A stretch of DNA of 7,734 bases from Gemmatimonas phototrophica. GTDB taxonomy: Bacteria; Gemmatimonadota; Gemmatimonadetes; Gemmatimonadales; Gemmatimonadaceae. The stretch covers positions 1 to 7,734 of the forward strand of contig CAMBRJ010000123.1 of the NCBI GenBank assembly GCA_945870175.1. The letters are read 5' to 3'. Position numbers and translations under genes: made by a program. This document shows positions 1 to 4,913 of this stretch, piece by piece; position 1 is the stretch's first letter, and the number at the start of each line of letters is the position of its first letter. The notes beneath the pieces were generated by a model. That model saw only the letters and a program-made list of their open reading frames with translations, was not told the DNA's origin and ran no database searches.

Positions 1-1188
1 GATCGCATCGTGTTTCCGTGGGAGCGCACCGGCTGGGCCCATCTGTACAGTGTGCCGGCCAGCGGCGGCACACCGAGCGAACTCACGCCCGGCAACGGTG
101 AGGTGGAGTTCGTGGCCGCCAGCAAGGACGGCACGCAACTGATCTACAACACGAACATCGGCGACATCGATCGACGGCACGTCATGCGCGTGGCCGCCGA
201 TGGGAAGTCGGCACCGGTCGCGACGGTCAGCGGTGCGCACATTGCGTGGAACGCAGTACAGTCCAGCGCGGGTGGCATCTATGCGCTGGTCAGCGATGCA
301 CGCCTGCCGGCGCACGCGGCCGTCATGCGTACGACGGGCACCACGCCACAGTGGACGCACCTGGCCGCCGAGACCATGCCGGCGGATTTCCCGTCGGCAT
401 CACTCGTCACACCCACGGCGATTACGTTGCGCGCGACCGACGGCGTGCAGTCGTACGGGCAGCTGTTCATGCCGCCCGATGCGGCGCCGGGCAAGAAGTA
501 CCCCGCCGTGATCTTCCTGCACGGCGGGTCACGCCGGCAGATGCTGTTGGGCTGGAACTACGGCGCCTACTACCATCACGCCTATGCGATGAATCAGGCG
601 ATGGCGTTGCGCGGCTACATCGTGGTATCGCTGAACTATCGCAGCGGCATCGGATACGGTTCGGACTTCCGCGAGGCGCTCCGGCAGGGTGCGACCGGCG
701 GCAGTGAATACGGCGATGTCGTGGCCGCCACCCGGTGGCTTGGCGCGCGCGCCGATGTCGATCGCGCCCGCATTGGCCTGTGGGGCGGCTCGTACGGCGG
801 CTATCTGACCGCCATGGGACTCACGCGCAATCCCGAGCTGTTCAAGGCCGGTGTGGACATTCACGGTGTCCACGATTGGAACGTGGGTATCCAGACGTTC
901 ATACCGGATTACGATGTGTACGCCAATCCGCTGGCCACCAAAACGGCGTTCATAGCTTCACCGATGGCGCAAGTGAAGAACTGGCGCGCGCCGGTGCTGT
1001 TGATCCATGGCGACGACGACCGCAACGTGCGCTTCGTCGAGACGCTCACACTGATTCAGCAGCTGCGGGCGCAGCGGGTGCCGGTAGAGCAGCTGGTGTT
1101 TCCCGACGAGATTCACGGCTTCCTGCGCCACGACTCGTGGATGCGGGCGTTCGAATCGGCGATCGATTTCTTCGGGCGACGCATGTAA
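1..1188 (+). CDS. S9 family peptidase (DPP4/acylaminoacyl-peptidase type), C-terminal part, 5' truncated
   Basis: The reading frame is open from the first base (D-R-I-V-F-P-W-E-R), so the true start lies left of the window. About the first 140 visible residues look like the end of a beta-propeller (repeated D-G-x-x-L-x-Y strands). An alpha/beta-hydrolase domain follows from about residue 145. It shows an oxyanion-side HGG motif (in V-I-F-L-H-G-G), the strand L-N-Y-R-S-G-I-G-Y-G, and the nucleophile elbow G-G-S-Y-G-G with the catalytic Ser codon at 790-792. The acid is the last Asp of H-G-D-D-D at 1018-1020, and the His is in D-E-I-H-G-F at 1114-1116. Ser-Asp and Asp-His spacings of 76 and 32 residues match the S9B/S9C pattern (78 and 32 in DPP4). 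The triad is complete, so the enzyme should be active. It would cleave short peptides from the N-terminus. Family members of this style are usually exported, but the signal peptide is outside the window. The next gene starts 48 bases downstream on the same strand, so the two may be co-transcribed. Family assignment is firm; exact specificity is not known. Confidence 0.95.
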   Translation, partial: DRIVFPWERTGWAHLYSVPASGGTPSELTPGNGEVEFVAASKDGTQLIYNTNIGDIDRRHVMRVAADGKSAPVATVSGAHIAWNAVQSSAGGIYALVSDARLPAHAAVMRTTGTTPQWTHLAAETMPADFPSASLVTPTAITLRATDGVQSYGQLFMPPDAAPGKKYPAVIFLHGGSRRQMLLGWNYGAYYHHAYAMNQAMALRGYIVVSLNYRSGIGYGSDFREALRQGATGGSEYGDVVAATRWLGARADVDRARIGLWGGSYGGYLTAMGLTRNPELFKAGVDIHGVHDWNVGIQTFIPDYDVYANPLATKTAFIASPMAQVKNWRAPVLLIHGDDDRNVRFVETLTLIQQLRAQRVPVEQLVFPDEIHGFLRHDSWMRAFESAIDFFGRRM

Positions 1189-1236
1189 CCGCATGCCGCA
1201 CGGCGCGGTCCGACTCTCTTTCACTGGAATACCCGC

Positions 1237-2979
1237 ATGAAACATGTTGTGATCACCGCGGTGCTGGCCTGTGCGCTGGGCTGCACCGGGCGCCCCTCCG
1301 TGTCCGCGCCGACGCCGGTCGGGCAGTCGTTCGACCTCGTGATCGAGAACGGACGTGTCGTCGATGGCACGGGGGCCGCGTGGTTCTACGGTGACCTTGG
1401 CATCGTCGGTGACCGCATCCGCGTGGTCACCACGCGCGGGATGCTGCGCGGCGCGAAGGCCCGGCAGCGTATCGACGCGTCGGGCATGGTGGTCGCGCCC
1501 GGCTTCATCGACATTCAAAGCGGCTCCACGAACGCCTTCCTGCGCGGCGACTCGCGCGTGGTCGGCAAGGTGACGCAGGGGATCACCACCGAGATCTTCG
1601 GCGAAGGCGGCACGCCGGCGCCGCTCAGCGCCGACATGCTACAGCGGGCGATGGCCGCGCTCGATCCGGCGGATACGCTGTCGCGCCGACTGCTCCCGCT
1701 ATTCGCCACACCGCATGGCTTCGCTGAGATGTTTCGCGTCATCGAGACGCGCGGCGCGAGTGTGAATGTCGGCGCCTTTGTGGGCGGCAGCACGCTGCGC
1801 GAATTCGGCATGGGGTTGGCGGAGGGCGCGCCACCGCCGGCCGCACTCGAGGTCATGCGGGGCGCCGCCGCGCGCGCCATGCAGGACGGTGCGCTCGGCT
1901 TCTCGACCGCCCTCATCTACCCGCCCAGCACCTTTGCCACAACGGCCGAGTTGGTGGAGATCGCCAAGGTCGTGCGGAATGCCGGCGGTATCTACATCAC
2001 GCACATGCGCTCGGAGGGCGACAAGCTGCTCGAGTCGATCGACGAAGTTGTTCGCATCACCGAGGGAAGCGGCATCCCGGCCGAGATCTACCATCTGAAG
2101 GCGAGTGGCATCCGCAATTACGCCAAGGGTCCGCTGGCGATCGCGCGCATCGATGCGGCGCGCGCGGCCGGACTCGATGTCCAGGCCGACATGTATCCGT
2201 ATGCCGCCGGCGCGACGGGGCTGAGTTCGTGTCTGCCACCGTGGAGTGCCGCCGACGGCAAGCTGTTCGAAAATCTCGCCAGCCCGGCTATGCGCGCGAA
2301 GATGCGCGCCGAGATGGAGCACCAGACCTTCGACTGGGAAAACCTGTGCGAGCTGGCCACGCCGCCCAACGTGCTGGTCTCCCGGTTGAACGCCCCCGCG
2401 CTCGCGCCGTACGCCGGCAAGCGTCTCTCCGCCATCGCCGAGGCGATGAAGACCGACTGGATCGAAGCCGTGATGAACCTCGTGCTGACCGAGCACAACC
2501 GGGTCGAGACCACGTACTTCATGATGGACGAGGACAACGTGCGTCTCAACCTGCGGCAGCCCTGGATGAAGATCGGCACCGACGCGGGCGCGGTTGATCC
2601 GGCAACCTTCAAAGGGCTCGTGCATCCGCGGTCGCTCGGCACCTTCCCACGCATCCTCGGCCGCTACGTGCGCGAGGAGGGACTGATGCCGCTGGAAGAG
2701 GCCGTGCGGAAGATGACGTCGGCAACGGCCACACGACTCTCGCTACACGAGCGCGGACTGCTCAAGCCGGGCATGTACGCGGATGTCGTGGTGTTCGACC
2801 CGCGCACGATCATCGACAAGGCGACGTTCGAGGAACCGCTCCAGGCGTCCATCGGTGTGCGCGATGTGTTCGTGAATGGAACGGCGGTGCTCCGCGACGG
2901 CGTGCACACGGGCGCGAAGCCCGGTCAGATCGTGCGGGGGCCAGGCGCGACGCCCGTGGCGACCAAGCGGACACGCTGA
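1237..2979 (+). CDS. N-acyl-D-amino-acid deacylase family amidohydrolase, putative lipoprotein, altered metal site
   Basis: A 580-residue protein of the amidohydrolase superfamily, longer than typical D-aminoacylases (about 480-500). The start M-K-H-V-V-I-T-A-V-L-A-C-A-L-G-C gives a short lipoprotein-type signal with a candidate lipobox Cys16. Its -3 residue is Ala rather than Leu, so lipidation is likely but not certain. The N-terminal composite-sheet strand reads D-L-V-I-E-N-G-R-V-V-D-G-T-G. The barrel starts with P-G-F-I-D, but the usual H-x-H is replaced by Q94-S95-G96. The segment normally G-N-C-G, with the Cys ligand, reads G-E123-G-G. The remaining ligands are present: H256 (T-H-M-R-S-E), H286 (Y-H-L-K-A, exactly 30 residues later as in D-aminoacylase) and D449 (G-T-D-A). 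The C-terminus has the family ending with L-K-P-G-M-Y-A-D-V-V-V-F-D. The expected reaction is hydrolysis of N-acyl-D-amino acids or D-containing dipeptides outside the cytoplasm, probably with a single metal. No strong ribosome-binding site is visible, and the gene may depend on read-through from the peptidase 48 bases upstream. Confidence 0.92.
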   Translation: MKHVVITAVLACALGCTGRPSVSAPTPVGQSFDLVIENGRVVDGTGAAWFYGDLGIVGDRIRVVTTRGMLRGAKARQRIDASGMVVAPGFIDIQSGSTNAFLRGDSRVVGKVTQGITTEIFGEGGTPAPLSADMLQRAMAALDPADTLSRRLLPLFATPHGFAEMFRVIETRGASVNVGAFVGGSTLREFGMGLAEGAPPPAALEVMRGAAARAMQDGALGFSTALIYPPSTFATTAELVEIAKVVRNAGGIYITHMRSEGDKLLESIDEVVRITEGSGIPAEIYHLKASGIRNYAKGPLAIARIDAARAAGLDVQADMYPYAAGATGLSSCLPPWSAADGKLFENLASPAMRAKMRAEMEHQTFDWENLCELATPPNVLVSRLNAPALAPYAGKRLSAIAEAMKTDWIEAVMNLVLTEHNRVETTYFMMDEDNVRLNLRQPWMKIGTDAGAVDPATFKGLVHPRSLGTFPRILGRYVREEGLMPLEEAVRKMTSATATRLSLHERGLLKPGMYADVVVFDPRTIIDKATFEEPLQASIGVRDVFVNGTAVLRDGVHTGAKPGQIVRGPGATPVATKRTR

Positions 2980-2994
2980 CCCCTCACGACATGA

Positions 2995-3477
2995 TCACTT
3001 CTTCTCGAACACCTCGACGTTCGAGGTAGGCTTGCCCGCCGCATCGGTACCCTTGGCGGTCGATGTGAGCACCTTGCCGTCGTTCGAGACGACGCGCGTG
3101 GTGCGCATGACTTCCTTCGCGCCCTTCATCTGGATGGACTCGACGGTCCTCGCGTCGATCCGCTTCACCATGATCGCGTCCGCGGTCGACGTGCCGGACA
3201 TGGGGTGGTACTTCCCATCGAACACGGCGGTGAACTCGACATGCGTTTTCTGACCCGACGCACTGACGCCGTCGGAGGTGAACCTGTAGCCGTTCGCGGC
3301 GGCGGTGTACGTGCGCGTCAGGCTCTTGGGCGGCGGACCCGGCTCGTACTTCGACTTGGCGACGTTCAGCACCCACGTGCCCATGGCGGGATCGCCCGCT
3401 TGGGCCACGAGTCGGCTGGCGGGAAGCATCAGGACGAGTGCGGCGGTGACAGTCAGGGCGTGCGTGACGAGTCTCAT
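2995..3477 (-). CDS. Small secreted protein of unknown function (beta-rich, lipocalin-like)
   Basis: A 160-residue protein. The start M-R-L-V-T-H-A-L-T-V is chosen because AGAGGAG sits six bases upstream and because it begins a clean signal peptide: one Arg, then a hydrophobic run A-A-L-V-L-M-L-P-A-S, with cleavage likely after V-A-Q-A. The frame stays open further upstream to about 3570, but that stretch is Cys/Arg-rich and implausible. The mature part is about 135 residues, with a pattern I recognise from unannotated secreted proteins of Acidobacteria and related phyla. It opens with G-T-W-V-L-N-V-A-K-S-K-Y-E-P-G-P-P-P-K-S. Next come a D-G-V-S-A-S-G-Q-K-T-H segment, F-D-G-K-Y-H-P-M-S-G-T and K-R-I-D-A-R-T-V-E. 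It ends with V-S-N-D-G-K-V-L-T-S-T-A-K-G-T-D. The alternating strand/turn layout suggests a small beta-barrel, compatible with a lipocalin-like fold. There are no catalytic motifs and no cysteines in the mature part. The gene converges on the amidohydrolase with only 15 bases between the two stops. Function unknown; export is well supported. Confidence 0.85.
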   Translation of the reverse strand: MRLVTHALTVTAALVLMLPASRLVAQAGDPAMGTWVLNVAKSKYEPGPPPKSLTRTYTAAANGYRFTSDGVSASGQKTHVEFTAVFDGKYHPMSGTSTADAIMVKRIDARTVESIQMKGAKEVMRTTRVVSNDGKVLTSTAKGTDAAGKPTSNVEVFEKK

Positions 3478-3483
3478 GACCGG

Positions 3484-3490
3484 CTCCTCT
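3484..3490 (-). promoter_or_regulatory. Ribosome-binding site deciding the start of the secreted protein
   Basis: On the minus strand this reads AGAGGAG, six bases before the ATG at 3477. It fixes the start at the signal-peptide methionine rather than at the upstream in-frame start near 3570. Confidence 0.7.
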
Positions 3491-3626
3491 CTCAAGGGGG
3501 CTCCTGTGGTCACGGACAAGCGCCCGCGCCGACAGGGGCAACACGTGAGCCGAAAGAGTGCAGTCCGCACGTATCGAGCGGCAAGCGCACTCGTCAGTGA
3601 GACGCGTGGCTATGGCGTGGCCGCAT

Positions 3627-4037
3627 TCATCGCGTGCGGACGCCCGCTTGCACCTGTCTGGCGTACTCCGCTTCGTCGTAGTGTCCTAACGACGAAGCGA
3701 TCAGGCCGTCGGTGCCGATCGTCCACTCTTCGTAGCCGTGGATGCGCACCGCCCTGCCCGTTCCGCCCGGGCCGGTGTTGGTGCCGATGAGTGTCCAGTG
3801 ATACACAGAATGCGCGCCGCTCCCAACGAGCGAGTCCATCGCGACGACCAGGTCGGGGAACGCCGTCATGAACGCCTGGGCCGATGCGGCGATCGCCTCA
3901 CGTCCCACCGCTGGCACGCCCGCATTGATCGTCAACGAGCCCTGCTCGGCAAAATGCGCCGCTACGCTCGTCGCCTGCTGGCTGCACCAGGCGGCGGTGT
4001 AGCGCATGGCAAACTCCCTGAGTGAGGCATCGTTCAC
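3627..4037 (-). CDS. SnoaL-like / NTF2-fold (nuclear transport factor 2-like) protein
   Basis: A 136-residue protein read from a GTG start, chosen because AAAGGAG lies nine bases upstream. Upstream in-frame codons give an Arg/Pro-rich stretch with no family resemblance. The opening (R-E-F-A-M-R-Y-T-A-A-W) is the long first helix of the cone-shaped NTF2 fold. F-A-E-Q-G-S-L-T-I-N-A-G follows, then the typical V-G-R-E-A-I-A-A-S-A-Q-A-F helix and F-P-D-L-V-V-A-M-D-S-L. The rest is the curved beta-sheet: V-Y-H-W-T-L-I-G-T-N-T-G-P-G-G-T-G, then R-I-H-G-Y-E-E-W-T-I-G-T-D-G-L-I. The G-T-N-x-G-P-G-G-T-G loop and the closing H-Y-D-E-A-E-Y-A-R-Q helix are typical of SnoaL-like polyketide-cyclase homologues, most of which act on unknown small molecules. 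No signal peptide, so cytoplasmic. No biosynthetic cluster surrounds it, so a role in polyketide cyclisation is unlikely. It lies 149 bases upstream of the secreted protein on the same strand and is probably a separate transcription unit. Fold assignment is good; the substrate is unknown. Confidence 0.87.
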   Translation of the reverse strand: MNDASLREFAMRYTAAWCSQQATSVAAHFAEQGSLTINAGVPAVGREAIAASAQAFMTAFPDLVVAMDSLVGSGAHSVYHWTLIGTNTGPGGTGRAVRIHGYEEWTIGTDGLIASSLGHYDEAEYARQVQAGVRTR

Positions 4038-4046
4038 GACGGACTG

Positions 4047-4053
4047 CTCCTTT
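4047..4053 (-). promoter_or_regulatory. Ribosome-binding site supporting a GTG start for the SnoaL-like gene
   Basis: On the minus strand the bases read AAAGGAG with a nine-base spacer to the GTG at 4037-4035. The next in-frame ATG (in F-A-M-R-Y) would remove the start of the first helix and has no such site. Confidence 0.6.
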
Positions 4054-4299
4054 GGGTGCACACGATTGACGGCGATGGCGATAGCGAAGGCGAGACGGCG
4101 GACCACACGTGATGCCGGTGGAGAACGCACGCACCTCGGCGCGCGGTGCAAGATGCGCGTCGGGTCGGCTGGCGGCGAGGGTGGCACAGCGCTCGGTGCG
4201 CGTGGTCACGGTCGCCCCTGCGTTGGCGTGATGACCGCCGCCGTCTCGTCCGACGATATGCTATCAGGCACGATCGGATTGCCCACGATCCTCAACCCC

Positions 4300-4331
4300 A
4301 TTACCGTAATACGTATTACGTACATTACGTA
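4300..4331. promoter_or_regulatory. Candidate autoregulatory operator of the toxin-antitoxin pair (alternating palindrome)
   Basis: A perfect 16-base palindrome, CGTAATACGTATTACG, occupies 4305-4320. The arm GTAAT (4306-4310) can also pair with ATTAC at 4300-4304 or with ATTAC at 4324-4328, so one arm has three possible partners. The self-complementary hexamer TACGTA occurs three times (4310-4315, 4317-4322, 4326-4331). The cluster ends five bases before the GGAGGAG ribosome-binding site (4336-4342) of the antitoxin. AbrB/MazE-type antitoxins usually bind palindromes at their own promoter, and Escherichia coli mazEF is known for an alternating palindrome there. Autoregulation by the downstream antitoxin is therefore inferred from position and symmetry. 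Confidence 0.7.
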
Positions 4332-4346
4332 TTCCGGAGGAGTGCC

Positions 4347-4571
4347 ATGCCCGTGTCGACGCTCACGTCCAAGTACCAGGCCACCATTCCCCGCGCCGTG
4401 CGCGAAGCGCTCACCCTCGGCGCCGGTGACCGCATCGAGTTCATCATCGAGCGCGACGGGGTGCGCGTGCGGCGCGCCCTGCCCGCCGACGCCGAATTGC
4501 AGGAGCTCGAGGCCACGCTGGCACCGGAATGGGATTCGGCACGCGACGACGCGGCCTATGCCGACCTATAG
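4347..4571 (+). CDS. AbrB/PrlF-family antitoxin (SpoVT-AbrB DNA-binding domain)
   Basis: A 74-residue protein. The ATG is fixed by GGAGGAG at 4336-4342. Residues 1-46 form a swapped-hairpin AbrB domain: S-T-L-T-S-K-Y-Q-A-T-I-P-R-A-V-R-E-A-L, then the G-A-G-D-R-I-E-F-I-I strand pair and D-G-V-R-V-R-R. This domain should bind DNA as a dimer. The acidic tail from about residue 47, ending E-W-D-S-A-R-D-D-A-A-Y-A-D-L, is the type that antitoxins use to thread over and block a MazF/PemK-like toxin. It is also the region usually degraded by proteases. The gene overlaps the toxin start by 14 bases, which indicates translational coupling with the antitoxin made first. It probably represses its own operon through the palindromes just upstream. 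The tail resembles PrlF-like antitoxins more than classical MazE, but the sub-family is not certain. Confidence 0.93.
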   Translation: MPVSTLTSKYQATIPRAVREALTLGAGDRIEFIIERDGVRVRRALPADAELQELEATLAPEWDSARDDAAYADL

Positions 4572-4890
4572 CCCCGGAGACGTGGTGGTCGTGCCGTTTC
4601 CGTTCTCCGATCGCGACGCGTCGAAGCGGCGACCGGCGTTGGTGTGTTCGGCGACCGCCTTCAACGACAGTTCCCACCACCTGGTGCTGGCCATGATCAC
4701 CACCGCGGCGCACAAGAAATGGCCAGGGGATGTTCCCATACGCGACCTCTCACCCTGCGGCCTACCGGTGGCGTCGATCGTGCGCTGGAAGCTGTTCACG
4801 CTGGACGCGTCGCTGGTCCTGCGCCGCGCCGGTGCGCTGTCGGCGCGCGACCGTGCGACGTGCCGCAAGCGACAGCCGGTCGCGTTGTAG
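4558..4890 (+). CDS. MazF/PemK-family type II toxin (predicted endoribonuclease)
   Basis: A 110-residue protein, the normal length for the family. It starts M-P-T-Y-S-P-G-D-V-V-V-V-P-F-P-F-S-D, the standard first strand of the PemK/MazF SH3-like barrel. R-R-P-A-L-V-C-S follows, containing the conserved Arg25, and then the strand L-V-L-A-M-I-T-T-A with Thr48/Thr49. These match the Arg and Thr used for RNA cleavage in MazF enzymes. The later segment G-L-P-V-A-S-I-V-R-W-K-L-F-T-L-D matches the usual S-x-V-R-x-x-K-L/D-x-I-T/D strand, and L-S-A-R-D-R-A forms the closing helix. It should cleave mRNA at short specific sites when free and be neutralised by the upstream antitoxin. The ATG lies within the antitoxin's last codons (14-base overlap), and no separate ribosome-binding site is needed. 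Its stop lies 23 bases from the stop of the convergent gamma-glutamyltransferase gene. The protein looks intact. Confidence 0.93.
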   Translation: MPTYSPGDVVVVPFPFSDRDASKRRPALVCSATAFNDSSHHLVLAMITTAAHKKWPGDVPIRDLSPCGLPVASIVRWKLFTLDASLVLRRAGALSARDRATCRKRQPVAL

Positions 4891-4913
4891 CACGTCCCAC
4901 GGCCGTCGCAACC

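Larger units (their letters stand above)
4038..4346. other. Divergent intergenic region between the SnoaL-like gene and the toxin-antitoxin pair
   Basis: 309 bases without a gene I would support. The minus-strand frame of the SnoaL-like protein stays open across about half of it, but the sequence it encodes is low-complexity and unlike any family. The left end holds the SnoaL ribosome-binding site. The right end (about 4298-4342) turns abruptly AT-rich and holds a cluster of palindromes and the antitoxin ribosome-binding site. I could not place a convincing -35/-10 pair. TTGCCC at 4279-4284 is a possible -35, but its spacing to TAATAC at 4307 is too long (22 bases). Confidence 0.6.

Noticed and set aside
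958..1518. A 186-codon minus-strand open frame across the peptidase-amidohydrolase junction
   Set aside because: It lies antisense to two well-supported genes and shows no recognisable domain.
1699..2625. A 308-codon open frame antisense to the amidohydrolase
   Set aside because: It is a high-GC shadow frame: the protein is His/Arg/Gly-rich with no family pattern, while the plus strand carries full amidohydrolase motifs.
4038..4187. N-terminal extension of the SnoaL-like protein
   Set aside because: The frame is open, but the residues are Arg/Pro-rich and unlike the family, and a good ribosome-binding site supports the internal GTG.
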